Below, piece after piece: positions 22,290 through 36,179 of a stretch of DNA of 64,000 nt. Under the pieces are notes generated by a model. The model had not been told where the DNA came from and did no database searches. It saw only the letters and a list, made by a program, of their open reading frames with translations. This DNA comes from Sipunculus nudus (Eukaryota; Annelida; Sipuncula; Golfingiida; Sipunculidae): positions 49,709,297-49,773,296 of the forward strand of contig CM049321.1 in NCBI GenBank assembly GCA_026874595.1. The letters are read 5' to 3'. The position numbers were made by a program, and so were the translations under genes. Each line of letters opens with the position of its first letter. Position 1 is the first letter of the stretch.

Positions 22290-23645
22290 AAATACTTTTA
22301 TCCTAAAGCTGTGCCTTAAATCAAGTTTACATTTCTGAAATGGTTCCCAGTAGGACCACGAATTATCTTGTACGACCTCTGCTGAAATTTGTACATTATC
22401 TATGGGGTCGTTGCAGACATTCCATTCGCTTGGGTTTTGAAGTGTTCTTTGAGGGACAGGTTATCTCGTATCTTAGACCAGAGAACTTTTAAACCAGCGT
22501 GGTCCTTACCATAGTGATTCAGTCCCCTGGTTTACAAGCTTTGCTCCATTAGGAATATGATAAGACAAATATCGTTGGGAGTTAATTGAATCCAAGATAA
22601 TAATAGTCGGTTAGTTCATTTCCATGGAATATAAATATGTTTTCCATAACATTTTCGTCCTCTCAGCTTTCATGAGTCTGCAATATCAACTTTTCGATTT
22701 AACTTAGAGCTCTGTAGACGACTTAAATGAAAATTTAAGCAGAAACATTTTCCACTGTTTTTTTTCCAAAGCAATACCTGATATCATAACATTCGGCAAT
22801 GTCGTGGAACTGATATATTCAAAATCCAGATATTCTTAGTCCTGTTTGTGAATACTAAGAAAATTAACAGTTTGGTGTTTTCTCGATCATCTTACCAAAT
22901 TTATATAGCTAAAATAGTCTAAAGAATTACGAAAAATCCACAGTGTCGCCGCATTGCTTGAGTAAAGGATTTTATTAAAGTTAATTTGATACATATAACT
23001 TTTACCTTGACTTCCTTTCAATATAATGCGAAAGAAATGATTTAGTTAATGCAAATACCAAGTAGAAGATGAGCCTACACCTTGATTGGATGGACAGTAA
23101 GGATTTTGTTTCGGAAACCCAATGTTATCATATTCTATTTTTTTTGTTAATTTCCTGTTTAAATTATATATTATCAAGGAAACCTCAGGCCATTCGCATT
23201 CGGACCGCTAAAATATTAAAAAGGAAAGACTTGTAAGGGCTTATTTGTCTAAAATGATTTATAGGCCATGAATATAAAGAAAAATACATCTCCATCGTGA
23301 AAAATTTATGTTTGAGAAGAAACAACAACAGTCTACTTCATGTTAAACACCTTCGTCATACAAATCAACTGTAATTCTATTTGCCAAGATTTGTATAAAA
23401 ATAAATAAGTAAATCATGGCAATACCCCGGAGAAATAGTGTGTGCCTAGATTTCCAATCCCTTATACAGGCCAAAGGAAAGCCCATGAGGAAATGATGCT
23501 TATAGTTTATGGTACCTCGCAGCAGAAGAGAGCGTTTTGTCTTTATATATTATGCTGATAATTATCGCCCTCTGTCATCCCGTCATATTCCATAAAATTA
23601 TGTGAATCTCCGATTATAGCAGCAACACCTTCTCTCTTTCAGTTG
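22290..23645 (+). repeat. Old duplicated block, unit 1
   Basis: 'gctgaacccaaatacttttatcc', 'gaagtgttctttgagggacaggt', 'ctccatt(a/g)', 'actaagaaaattaacag(t/c)ttggtgttttctc', 'gagaagaaac(a/t)ac', 'cccatgaggaaat' and 'gctgataattat(c/a)gcc' recur in the same order at 27275-29745. The offset is about 5 kb at the left and about 6 kb at the right. Divergence is heavy. The 3' end (23471-23645) is a module that recurs five or more further times to the right. No open frame is conserved. I cannot tell whether this is a decayed gene family, a large unknown transposon or plain tandem duplication. Confidence 0.7.
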
Positions 23646-23834
23646 CTCAAGTTTTCTTACGGATGGTAGTATGTTTCTTTTATCATTAAAATGAAATCGT
23701 GACGGTCATGTGTTATTGATATTCTTTGTTAATCAAGGTTGACCTTTGTTTAATTCTTACGGCAACCAATCTGTGAAATAATTTCAGTAGTAAATCTTAC
23801 CCGCACGATTCTTATACTTTCGTCTAATTACGAA

Positions 23835-24010
23835 GCAGAAACAGATCCAGGGGGAGGGGTCCAGGGGTTGCGGATCCCCCCTTTTCCTCCAAACCTTTTT
23901 TAAGGGTTTCAGGTATTTTCGAAACCTGGAACCGGAGACCTTTTTATTAACGTTTTTCAAAAGTTTTCCTGGGTTGGACACCCCCATCCCCCCCCCTTTC
24001 CTAGGTCTTG
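23835..24010. repeat. GC-rich repeat fragment
   Basis: 'agatccagggggaggggtccaggggttgcggatcccccc' through 'gggttggacacccccatcccccccc' stands out from AT-rich flanks and has inverted G-rich and C-rich ends. The style resembles worn repeats common in invertebrate genomes. No family is assigned. Confidence 0.4.
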
Positions 24011-26455
24011 GGCCCGCACCTGCAAAGGTATCTTAAACGGAATGCGTGCCTGCTTGTTAAAAGAAAAAAAAAACTAATACTATGCTGTCGGCGGTATAAA
24101 TTTAGGATATACAGGACCATCGTCACATTGCAAGCGTGGGCATGGCAGTCAACTCTAAAATTCAAAGTACATGGGTTTTAACCTTTGACCTAGGTATTGC
24201 TACTATGATGTAATAGTAAGCATTAAATATTATATCGGAAACACTACCCAGTTCTCATACGTTGTTTTATGATTTTATGATTCATTTTTTTTTTATTTAT
24301 ATTTGTTGTTTAATTGTATGTTAAAAGTGTAACTGGTTTTGTCGCAAAGTGTGCCGTTTAATGTCATTTGGCAGGCAACGCTTGAACTGTCCGACTCATG
24401 TTCTCTCGTTTTACAGGTCCGTAATTTTCAGTGTATTTCCTTATTTAATTCAGTATATAAATTATATTACAGTAGGGTATGTCTAATATTATTTTATCAC
24501 AATAATGGTAATATTGTAATAGTAAATGTAACATTCTTACTTTTCTCAATATGGTCAAGAATGTTGATCACTCAAGGGTCAAGGTGGTCGTCCGATCAGG
24601 AATAATATTTTTCATAAACTTATCAGATAAATGTTTCCATTATTAAGAAGTTCTCTCTATTCAATGTATTTCATCACGAAAAAAATAAAACGAGTTACTA
24701 TTCTCGAACATGATGTATGGTTTCTGCAAGATCTTAATAACATTAGTCACTGAAAAAAACTTGCCACCTGAATACCACCTCAGGGAGGTCAATTAATATG
24801 ATATAAAACGAAATAATATTTTACTTAGCCGGCGGACTGGACTACTTTAATCACCTCGGGTTCTTTAAAAGAATGAATGGTTGCTGTTAGTCATAACAGA
24901 GGGGATTATGACTTTTCTGTACTGGATCTGTGTTATATAGTAAAATAAGAACACTTGCTTATTGCACAACTGTATTCCCGTTAATGTTATTTTTGTTGAG
25001 CATTTGATTTCTTAATATATATTAAAATGATACTGATACAACCTACTTCGATAGTGTTCAAGTGAAGTAGCTCCGCTTAGAAAGCCAACTGACTTATATA
25101 TCACCTGCAATAGTCACTTTACTGATGTTTCCAAGGTACAATATCCGTATCTATGGAACCCTTGAAAATCAATTCATTTACATGTCACGTTATTGGCGTT
25201 CCCTAGGTACAATATGTATATCCAGGGAAGGAGAGTTGAAGATATTCACTCAAACCAAATATTATTATGGTTATTTTGTTATGATTCAACAAGAAGCTTA
25301 TTAGCTTAGTTGTATCGGATGCTGGGTCATTAAACCCCCTTACATTCCCTCAGAAGACTTTTTTTAAATAAATATAGTGTCTTTTCAATAAATATTTTAT
25401 AACAATGGTTATAATTCAGGTAAATAGAATACAATTACTCTTTCAAGGGTGAATTTCCAAGAACCTGTTAAAAGTATTCCGACCTGCGCTGCAAATTTTT
25501 CGTCTTGGATGATTTCATAATTAATTCAACATACAAAAAATTCAGACACAGTTAATTCATGTACGTGTTTGTTATGTTTTCTTTCTTCTGTAGCTCCCAT
25601 TTATGTGTTTCGTGAAATCATTTTTAAAATACGACGGGAATGACTATTTTAGAAACTTGTGTAAATAATCTGCAATTTTTTAAAAACAGCTTCACATTAA
25701 ATACTTTTTTTTTAATTTCTGAAGTCAAACTACGGATGTTACACAAGTTTAACACGGGGTGGCTGGATTAGCGCAGTCTGCAAGGAGCCTATCAAATGAG
25801 ACTTAGGAACATACATCTGGAATTGATTTCTTTCATCGTCTTCGGCGGCTTTTTACTTTGTCATGTGATAGGATTAATTTAACTTTTCAGTAAAGAACTA
25901 ACATATTGTGTAATTAGAACACAACCTTCATCTACTGTCATTTGCTTCTATACCCCATTGGGGATATTTAATTCGAACAAATGACAAAACGTGAAGAGAT
26001 AAAATGACAACCATTACTAAAATGGAACTGGCCAAAACCGCAGGAGAAATGATAGACTGTCGTCATCAGCTAGAACCTGACCTGACTTTTCATTCTGAGA
26101 AATCGCATGGCGCAGTGAACAGATTCCTTTTATTATCTATCATTCTATGACTCGCACACCTGAGAATTCTGAGGAAAAGTTAATGCTGTATATATAACAA
26201 TGTAAAACAAATATGTAATCTTCCAAATGTGACGCAAACTCAACTTGGACTTGCAGTAAATAAAACATGCCGATGAAGACAATGATCATAAATTAAGCAT
26301 ATTTCTAGCCTTATTAGGTCCCTCTAAAACAGTTTACAAATTATTATTTACAAAAAGCCAGGCGCAATCTATCAGAATTATTTAGTAAAATATAGTGCAT
26401 TTACCAGAGATGATGTAAGTAACAGGCTGGTTTACAATAGGAACCTTGTTAATCT
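24011..26455. other. Gene-free stretch with old module relics
   Basis: No supported gene. About 24630-24800 aligns weakly with 36080-36320 ('atgtttccatt', 'gaacatgatgtat', 'aataccacctcagggaggtcaattaatatga'), which indicates a further old duplication. The remainder is AT-rich and unassigned. Confidence 0.45.
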
Positions 26456-26463
26456 CCATTAGA

Positions 26464-26945
26464 CAAATTAGGGTAGCCATTAATGAAAGTTCTGTCTTTC
26501 CCGATATCTTAAGAACTTACCGTGATAACTAGTCAAACATTTTGTCTAGACCCATGTTTTCATGGCAAAAAAATTCAAATGAAACCATAATAAGAACGTC
26601 TAAGTTCGTATTTTAAATTTTGCTAAGCAAATTAGGGCCACCAAAATTTAAATTCTACTCTCCTTCATATCTAAAAAAACTAATCATGATATTTGGTCAA
26701 ACATTGTGTTAAGACGTACGTTTTTTTATGGCTTAAGATTCGAATGAAACCATGTGAACATTGGTTTAACTGATATTTAAAATGCAAATTTGGGATGACA
26801 TTGACGGAAATTCTATTTCTTTAATATCCTAATTGGAAAACATTGGAAACCATCTAATAATATTTGGACAAACATGCAATCTGGATATAAGTTTATATGA
26901 TTAAAGAATTTTAAATGACCATCGGAACAAATGCCAGATATTCAA
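26464..26945 (+). repeat. Three tandem units of about 160 bp
   Basis: 'caaatt(a/t)ggg' begins units at 26464, 26628 and 26785 (spacings 164 and 157). Each continues through 'gaaa(g/a)ttct', 'cta(a/g)t', 'ggtcaaacatt' and 'aatgaaacca'-like phrases. A short inverted piece of the same unit follows at about 27056-27090 ('gaatttccgtcaatggcgtcctcattttgcat'). Confidence 0.75.
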
Positions 26946-27274
26946 TTTATTTATATTTTGAAAATGGATATAACGAGAGTCGTTGCAGTAAAACTAAGTT
27001 TCTCCAGTGCATATTTAAAATATTGATAAATATTAGATAGATAGTTATTAAATTGAATTTCCGTCAATGGCGTCCTCATTTTGCATATTACACAAACTGC
27101 CCATGGTCGTCGTGAGAACAATCCATCTCTAGAGCATAAGTTCACACCTATCATCACAAATTCATTAAAAAAACTGTACTATATGCAATTCATACTTACC
27201 CCCTCAACGATTTTACATGTGCCGTATACGCCGCAGTTTATGCCTAAGTGGAACTCTTAAACATTTATGGATTT

Positions 27275-29745
27275 TTAAACACTTCATTAAATACACCCTG
27301 AACCCATATGCTTTTTCCCCAAGCTGCACCAAGACTCTAGATCACATTTCTGAAATGGCCCCCACTAGGACCACGAAGTGTTCTTTGAGGGACAGGTAAT
27401 CTCGTAACATAGACCCGAGTATTTTCAAACCACCGTGGCTTTCACCTTTACGGTATAGCACGCTTGATCACAAACTTTTCTCCATTGAGAGAGTGACAAG
27501 ACACATATTGTTATCAATTAATTTAAATCAAGGTAATCATGCTACCATCCTGACAAAGTCGGGGATTGCATGGTCATGGTATATCATTTTGCGCCCCTGC
27601 AGCATTAAGGAATATGTGATATCAACCTTTGGGCTGGCAGTCGGAGTTTTAAGGTGACTTGGAGCAGTTGTTGAACTGACACTCATCATAGTTAAAACAG
27701 ATGCCGGATGTTGTCATAACTAATTAAATAAACACTTTGTGACGCATTGTGTCGTGATGGTGTATTGTGTCACGTTTGTTCTGTAATGTACGGCAGGTGC
27801 CTGTGTGTTATTTTCACCATCGAGATTAATGTATAAATAGAATGAACAAATGAAAATCATCGACCAAATAACACAACCACGAGGAACGTATTATAGGAAC
27901 AACTGATGAAATTGCTGGCACAGGAAACAGTCTAAGTATATTATAAATTTCTCACTTTGCCATAATTATCAAAATAGTGATTTTACCTTTCAGTTCTAAC
28001 GTTGAAACCAATATATTGTAACGAAAATACCAACATTCACATATGCTTCTTAAATTAAATATAGTGTACTGACCGCATATGACATTATGAAACAACCAAA
28101 GGACTTCAAGGTATTTGCAAGAAAAGCGATATTGCCTACCGAAGAAAAACTCGAGCGTTTCCTATAAACACAAAAGGAATTCGTCAGTGGGATTTACAGT
28201 TATAACATACTCATGTGATGTACCTCAAGAAAATACCACACGGATTCAAGAGACTGTTTTTAAGATTGCTGTCAGGCAGATCTAAATATCGATGTTTCCT
28301 TGCTGGCAACAATGACAGTCCCTGACGTTACAATCCTTAGTAAGTCTAAAATAAAATTGATGAGACTGAATCTATAGTGCTATTTCATATTACTGTCACA
28401 CTTGATTATTTTCGATGAAATTTAAATGGCGCATACATATACTAAGTCGTTATTAAACCTGTTGTTACATTAACACGTGATTATGTTTTGTTTAAACTCA
28501 TCTAAATATCGCCCCGCTCGATGAAACACGGCAATCCCCTATGGTGATCAGTTTATTTCAACCCGGCTGAGAAATTGACTGATTTACTTATATTCAAGAC
28601 GCAAATAGTACGATGGCAACCTATCCCGGTATCTGTTTTCGCCCTTTATCTAAAATGCATGGTTGTTAGCGTTACAGCAATATTATAACAGTCGTCGGTG
28701 CTTCGTAGAACAGAGGTATTCTAAATCCAGGTTCTTCTACATCAAAGTCATTTGATTTGATACTAAGAAAATTAACAGCTTGGTGTTTTCTCAGCCCTAT
28801 CTCCAAAATGATATGGTCTAAACCGGGTTAAAATAATACAAATCCATGATGTCATTATGTTCGGGAAAAAGGGATTTAATCTAAGTCAATAATATTTGAT
28901 AAATATAATTTACACCATGCCTGGTGGCCATATACAATAAATGCTATCTTTTAACAAGTGTTTGGTGAGTGGAATGACTAAGAATGAATTTTAAGGGTTC
29001 CCTATACACAGAATATAAACATACAAAAAAATCTGTATTACCTGGGTCCTTGATCTTCCATTATTGTGGAGTATCGACTCGACCTCGTCTTAATACAACG
29101 TGAAAGAGATGATTTAAGTAAAAGTATATAACAGAAAGATAAAAAACTTTAGCTTTATTGGATAAGCCATTAAGAAATTCTAATAGTTCTCATTCAATCA
29201 GCTTCAAGGTTCAAATAATTATCATAATGGAAACCTGGGAAAATATTATTACCGCTACACTTTTTTTATGGAAAAAAGTAAAGCCTTGAAAGAGGTATTT
29301 TAGATTTTAAGTTTTGGAAAAATTGAAAACTTAATACATTTTCTTAATAGTTTATATTTGAGAAGAAACTACATAAGTCTCTTTAATGTAAAGCCTTATC
29401 ATAATACCCAGTCAATTGTATTTCTATTTGGCACGAGGAATCTACACAAGAAACACAATGACGGCTTTATATGCGTCACTCGCTCAAAAGTTTCGGCAAC
29501 AGACCTTCTGAATGTTAGAAGACATTTAGTAAACCATGGTAATACACCGCAAGAAGAGGTTGCCTAGATTTCCTATCCATGGGAAAGACCATGAGGAAAT
29601 AGTGCTTTTAGTATGTCGTAGCTTCCTGCTGGAGAAAGTGTTTGATGTCTGTTTATTCAGCTGATAATTATAGCCCCTCTTTCCTCTAGTCACATTACAT
29701 TAGGATATATGGCTGTCTGATTATAACAACAAAACATATCTCTGC
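27275..29745 (+). repeat. Old duplicated block, unit 2
   Basis: Partner of 22290-23645. It is longer because of about 1.1 kb of extra sequence between the 'gggacaggtaatctcgta' part and the 'actaagaaaattaacagcttggtg' part. The extra part includes a copy of another recurring module at about 28205-28335 ('tgtacctcaagaaaataccacacgg...gctgtcaggcagatct...ggcaacaatgacagtccctgac'). Confidence 0.65.
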
Positions 29746-30082
29746 AATGTTTTTCTTAATCCAGGGTGCTCATTCCATGGGACACAAAAAAACTATACTT
29801 TAAAATCTCTTTAACAATCAAATTTGAACCATAGAGAAGACGGCAGACCAGCGATTTGCTTAAATAAATGCCTCCAATCCCAATATGTGATCGTGTTTGT
29901 TCTTACAACACTGAAAATGTGAAAAATATTCCGGTATATTTCAGCGTATTTAAAATGCCCCTGTACGTTTGATGAATTTCTGTCCGCACACAAACATGTC
30001 TCCCGCAGAGGAGACCGACGATAACAACGCATGTGTTTGTACCATCATAATTTAAAAGGAAATATACTTGAATTTACACACA

Positions 30083-30085
<3 letters not shown>

Positions 30086-30118
<33 letters not shown>

Positions 30119-30191
30119 TATATATATCCTTAAAATTAAAGAATAACGAATATAACAGGCCCCTGATTCCATCTCGGTATTATGTGATAAT

Positions 30192-30252
<61 letters not shown>
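30086..30252. repeat. Two (TA)n runs
   Basis: Pure TA runs at about 30086-30128 and 30196-30251, separated by about 65 bp. Confidence 0.95.
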
Positions 30253-30379
30253 GAAGCGTTCAACCACATCATACCACATCATTTGCCACGAAGAATATAC
30301 AATAGAAATGCAATAACGGCTTCCCAGGCGTAAACGGGTTAGAGCTTGGATACTAGATTTTGCGATTTCTTCTTGCAAA

Positions 30380-30610
30380 ACCATGCTAATACACCTAAGG
30401 GTGTTTGCCAACATTTTCCATCAACCACAGAGGCAACAAGAAAGCCCATGATGAATTAATGCTTAAAATTAATGGTATCTCCCAGCAGGAGAATGCAGGA
30501 GGTGTCTGTTTAATTAGCTGAGAGCTTTTGTCCTCTATACTCTACTCATATTGTATAACTTTACGAGACTCCCTGATCACATCATAAAAAATCGTCCCTG
30601 CAGAAGTTTC
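30380..30610 (+). repeat. Recurring 'cccatga(g)gaaat' module
   Basis: 'aaccatgctaatacacc', 'aagcccatgatgaattaatgctt', 'ggtatctcccagcaggagaatg', 'ggtgtctgtttaattagctgagagctt' and 'cctctatactctactcatatt' match the ends of the blocks at 23471, 29530 and 34364. The shared order indicates common descent. Confidence 0.7.
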
Positions 30611-33600
30611 CTTTTTTCATTGATGAACTATACTTGCCCTGGCATTACATTATTTTTTCATTGAATTGAATTAATTTGGTTTATGTGTTATTTATACTTC
30701 TTATTTATCCGTTTTTTTTCTATTAGGTCCTCCAAAGGAATAATTGAGGTTTCTTATACTTAGGCTTTATGCATTGCTAGTGAATATAATTCAGACATCG
30801 CTACCAGAACAGACAATACCTACCAAGATAATAAGATGAAGAAAGATGAATGATAAGTAAAAAAAACAAGCATTTAATGATTTTCTCAGAGTTAGAAAGC
30901 TTGTCAGCAACCTGTATTTAAAAAAGAAAATCAGTTCATATATTTTCAGAAATTTAGCTTATAATTTCCTGTGACGAACACGTAAATTCTTTCATCGATG
31001 AATTTAAAATCATTAAGGATTTGTATATTTTTTTTATCACAGCTTCTGGAGAATGTAACTTATAAAGAGAATTATTGTATTAGAATGGTTTATCAGCCAT
31101 AAAGGTTTATTTCTTTCTCATGTGTATGGAATTTTTGCCTGCATACAAGCGGACCTTATTTCCGTTATTTGATTCACACATAAGTCGCGCAAGATACAAG
31201 AAATGGCCATTAACACCATTGTCACGAACATTTATGATTGAGTTCTTTGCTTTACCAAATTAAAGGCCGGGAGGCATATGGTAAATAACAAGAAAGCACG
31301 TTGGTTTACATATTTATATAAATAAAACAATTCATATGCCCTCAGTCGCTGTACCTCGACCTGCTCTTTTTGGTTACTGGTATCAGCATTTAGATGCACG
31401 GTCGTGGCCCTGTCGCTCCCGGGTTAATGTAAATTGACCTTAGTAACGGCCAGTGCCAGATCTCAAACTCTCAGCATGGTTTACGACATGTAGCCAACCG
31501 AAGCCTCGTGCGCAACGTGGTCCGAGCTGCAGTACTCACAAATAGTTGATCAACGTATACCTCGAGGTTGCCTGTTACGGTTGAGCGCCAAGTACTTTGG
31601 AGTGAGGTGTCCAGTGGTTAGCTACAATATTAAATATATACTGCACAGATCATTGTTGCTTTGACGGGTCAGTAGATGCCAGGTGTTAAAATTAAAATAC
31701 TTCAATGAGCTAACCGAGGGTGGGGACCGACAGTGAAAAACTCACGACAGTAAAAAATAAGCCCTGTCTTTTATGGGGACAACACAGACTGTCCCAGTCC
31801 ATTACATCACAGAGTCTTAGACGGTAGACTTAAGACGGGTCTTTCTAAACGAAATCACTCAAAACTCTATGATTAAGCGTTTGGCCTATTTTTAGGGGTA
31901 TTTGTTAAGGGGTATTTTGTTAGGGATAAACACGCAGCTTCCTCAATTTGAAGGGTGCTTATTGAAACAGACACAAACTTCTAATTAGCCTACATTTGGA
32001 ATAACTCCCTTTAAGTGGGAACTTGACACTTTACTGGCGCCTCCTACTGATGACACTGCAAACGAAAAATATCTAGTTTAATTATAATATCATGAGGCTA
32101 CATATTTTGCCATTTGTGACTTTTGTTGTCATGAAAACGTCATCGCTTCAGGGCATCATTTGAGAAAAGTAACTAGAATGAACAATAATTGTTGGAATGC
32201 TCAGTGTAACAGCTTTATTTAATTATTTTTTAAATAGTAAAAAATTTTTACATAGAAATTTTTAAACAGAATATCATCAGAAGAGGCTCAAGTGCAGGAA
32301 TATACCAACGGCTATCTTGTCAACTGTCAGTTTTGACACTTGCAACTAGATGACTAAAAAGGGCATTAATAACGCATGATTGTAAGTGACGTTGGTAGTG
32401 TAATTATGAAGAGAAGATCAGTAAATACCCATAAATTTTAGTGTTAATATTTATATTTCTTTTTATATGGGCATCTTAAAATGATCAGACGCCAGAAGCC
32501 ATTTATGTGTGGACTTGCTCTCTGTCTCACAAACACCAGCGCCACCTTTGGGGGATTTTCTAAACTAATAATCTCCAAAATTTTCATATTTTGGCCTAAT
32601 ATTTCAAAATCTAACCCATTGACATAAACATTTTTGTATTTAAAAAAAAATTGATATTTAATTTTGCTTGTTTATTTAGAATATTATGAAAAATACATTG
32701 GTCAGTTTTCTAAAATATGTAACTTTTGTTTCCCCCTTAGTTAAAATATCATATAAAAACCCACCACAAGTGTCCATTTTCAATCTCATATACTGCAAAA
32801 ATAAGCACATTGACCCCCACATTTTATTTCATAATTTTACTAAGAATGCCTCGTAGATATCATGTGCAAAATATCTAGGAAATTCCAAGTGTCATGTTCC
32901 CCCTTAATCATCTAGAAGTCTCTGAAAATAATACAAGTTTGCTTACTTTGTCATGCGACGGGGTAAATTTAAGTTTATAGTAACGAATTTTGACAAATTG
33001 TCAAAAGATTTCCTGGCCTGACCAGGAGAACGAAAATAGATGATTACTCTTATTTGGAGGTGAAAAGATTTGTGTTATCCTTCTCATTGTAACTACTTTT
33101 CTACTCGCTCTAATCGCTGGATGGTTTACAGGGTGTGAGCAACACGACAGTCCAGGGCACAAGGTAAATTAATGGACTTTGCCGAGGGTCATTTTTACCA
33201 ACTATAACTGCTCAAATGAGTACAAGTCCCAGCGAACGGTTCGCTGCGTGTGTATAACTTGGGTGATCAGGTATTGTTACACCTGCAGCTCCGCCACCGG
33301 TGCAATATTTACCAGTTAGTAGTCTTCTGTTCTTCTATTCTTAATTTTTGTCAGACTGGCAAAATTACATTCGTTAAAACTCGGATAATCGGTCATATTT
33401 TGGGTTCTCAAGTTTCAATTACGGATAAATGGTATTTCGGATAAAAGGTGTCAGGATGAACGGCGCCCAACTCTTACTATTACAATATTCTGTGCATATT
33501 TCCTACTTACTCCGGTAATCGATATATCTGGTCTTTACCATACCTTTTAGTATGAATCTAAGTTGTTATTATTAAGGAGTGGGCGTCGGGAGTGGAGGTG

Positions 33601-34110
33601 TTCTCTGAGTGTTATTCTCAATTATTATCAGTGCACTGTCAATAGCGCTTGCATTACTAATTTGATATATAAGCCTGTTACACTAATACTTTGTTGAGTT
33701 TCGTTTGAACCTTTCAGAATACACCTCCCAATGACGAAACATTAACGTCCCCAGTAGTGATCAGTTTATGTCATCCCCGACCATTTTACTCTCTGTCTGG
33801 GTGTGTTTGTCTGTCAAAATATGTGCGGTTTTTTTTATATGACGGTAGAAACCTAACAATGAACTGACTTAGAAACGATTAATTAACAGGAATTAACAAA
33901 CACGTACGTTTGTGTGAAACATGCTTCCTTTTTTGGCACATTGGTGTGCCGCAATTACAGACCTTATATAGATAATGTGTATGAACATTTTCAAAAATAA
34001 ATCAAATATTTGAATTAAATTTTGTAATTGACATATTATGTTTTATTAATAGCCAGTCAATCGAAATGTTACGTTGAACGAAACATCATTACAAGTATTA
34101 TATATAAATT
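30611..34110. other. Gene-free AT-rich stretch with one module relic
   Basis: No supported gene. About 31640-31830 ('atatactgcacagatcattg', 'gatgccaggtgttaaaatt', 'ggggacaacacagactgtcccag') aligns with 37170-37480. A 33-nt segment at 33130-33162 is bounded by a good acceptor and donor (ttacag/...aag/gtaaat) but is far too short to call an exon. 32000-32900 is very AT-rich and unassigned. Confidence 0.45.
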
Positions 34111-34112
34111 AC

Positions 34113-34126
34113 ATATATATGAATAA

Positions 34127-34200
<74 letters not shown>
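34113..34200. repeat. (TA)n microsatellite
   Basis: Long TA run with a few interruptions. Confidence 0.95.
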
Positions 34201-34202
<2 letters not shown>

Positions 34203-34363
34203 GGGTGTGTATATAATGTATATGCGACTTGAGGTCCATGTCATACCAAACCATATACTATTTTAATCCCTTCATATGCGTCAGTAGCTCAGTACCTTAC
34301 GAATGTAAGGACGTCCTCTGGTAAATAAATATTGTGGATCTATATTTCCTATTACTTACTGAG

Positions 34364-34550
34364 GCCACATAAAAAGCCCATTTGGAAATAATGCTTTTAT
34401 TTTTTTATGTCACCCGGCAGGAGAATGCATCAGGTGTCTGTTTAATAAGCTGATAGCTGTCAACCTGTATCCTCTAATCATATCCAATTACATTATGTGA
34501 ATCGCCCATTATAGCACAAAAAGATGTCTCTGAAGAGGGTTTAATTAAAC
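34364..34550 (+). repeat. Recurring 'cccatga(g)gaaat' module
   Basis: 'aaagcccatttggaaataatgctttt', 'cacccggcaggagaatgcatcaggtgtctgtttaataagctgatag', 'cctctaatcatatccaattacattatgtgaatcgcccattatagca' match the copies at 23471, 29572 and 30425. Confidence 0.7.
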
Positions 34551-35645
34551 TGATGAATTCTGCTTGCCAATCACTAGATTTTTTTTCTCCATTGCAATGA
34601 AATCAATTAGGAGAGGGTTTGTTGATAATCTTTATTATTTTTTCTGTTTAATTTCATTTGACAAACGCTTTGTGAAATAATGGCTCCGGAAAAAATCATG
34701 AGCAAATTTTCAGTACGCGATTCTTGTTCTCCTCTCTTATTCAATAGCTATATCAAACGGAATCCATGCTTATTGTTTTCTGTAACAATGCAAAAAAAAA
34801 AAGGTTTTCAATAATCACTTGTATTCTGCATGCGTTGAGGATAACTTGAGGATATACTTAATCATCGATTCCTTGCTCCCATGGCCATGTCACCCTTCAG
34901 GACTCTAAAGCCGTATACATATTACGCCAATTATGGCGTAAGGTACAAATCGTCGGATTTGTCGGGCTAGTGTGAGATAGATTCCGACACGATTTTACCT
35001 TGTCGTGAGATTTTATCGGCACGGGCAATTCTTTTCTAGGTCAACAAACTTCGACGCAATCGAAAGACACAATAGAATTTGGCATAGTTTTAACACTGTA
35101 AAGACATTTGTCGGATACAAAAATTGTTTCCCTGTCGTTGTTCGGTCATGTTTCAACAAACTTAGTGTTTACGATAGGTCCGATGGTCGCTCGGGAAAGA
35201 ATATAGAAAACCGGGATAATTTGCATAGAGCATCGGGCAAATATGGAAATCTCCCAAATCGTTGAACAATGTCGATTAACGTCGAACTATAAAGTTTGAG
35301 GATAATGTGCGCCCTGCTTACTTAATTAACATTGGCAATATTTAAATGCAATGACGAGTGGTCAACGACTTACATTTTAGGAACTGTATGAGAATTTGTT
35401 TCGTCCTGAACATACTTTACTGATTGTTCTGCTTAGATTTATGAATTCCTTTGGATTTACTTAACTTTATCTTGAGAACAGAAAACAATGAAAAATATTA
35501 AGACAGAAAATAGATGGATACAGGTGTTGGTTTAGTTATAAAACAATCATATAATGACTTTTCATAAAATTAGTATGATAATATCATCAACGTCCTTTCT
35601 AATTAAATAAATATCGTGTTACATATTTTTTAAAGGTTATTTAAA
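34551..35645. other. Gene-free stretch with a CG-containing island
   Basis: About 34900-35280 is richer in CpG than the flanks ('atcgtcggatttgtcgggctagtg', 'tcgtgagattttatcggcacgggc') and is open for 86 codons on the plus strand (35005-35265). The composition change suggests an inserted repeat. No terminal repeats or family could be recognised. Confidence 0.4.
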
Positions 35646-35648
35646 CAG

Positions 35649-35745
35649 TGTCCTCAAGCGAATATGAACAGTCTTGTATACCAGCGTCATCTAGAACTCG
35701 CAGAACTTGAAGGAACTCTTGTTAATGCTTCAACCAATACACAAG
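35649..35745 (+). CDS. Candidate coding exon of an unrecognised gene
   Basis: The segment is bounded by an acceptor-like 'ttatttaaacag' and a strong donor 'acaag/gtaagg'. Only one of three frames is open, and it contains an ATG at 35664 starting MNSLVYQRHLELAELEG. The 97-nt length leaves one base, which joins in phase with the candidate exon at 36180. The composition looks more coding-like than the flanks. There is no domain or homologue I recognise, no promoter, and no evidence of transcription. It could be a chance exon. Confidence 0.25.
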
Positions 35746-36179
35746 GTAAGGAACGGCCACATGTAGTTTGGGTTTAGTGGTTTAGTGACATTTTTAAACC
35801 TTTGATATTAATTTAAAGGTAATGCAGACGACTTTACATTCATTTATTATAAGTGTATCGAATATTTTTTAAACATTGTATTTTTTCATGGAATTTTACA
35901 AATTGTTAAAATAGGTTTCAGTAATGCAAGTCTGCCCCATGGCTGAATATTCACGAGCTGCTAAAAATCCCTTCTCCCCCTTCCCTAACAAATTTGTCAT
36001 CCTAAGGATGTTTTCAAAGTCAGTTCAATATATATATTGTGACGTAAGAAGACGGTATTATATAGTTTTTTTTTTATGTTTCCATTGTTCTCACATTATC
36101 TATCATATGATTTTATAGAGAAAAACATTAAGAAATTACTAGAGTGGTTATTCTGAAACATGATGTATTTTGTCTACAG

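Noticed and set aside
25755-25800. 'ggtggctggattagcgcagtctgcaagg' as a tRNA or SINE head
   Set aside because: It is only A-box-like. There is no B box or fold, and no second copy.
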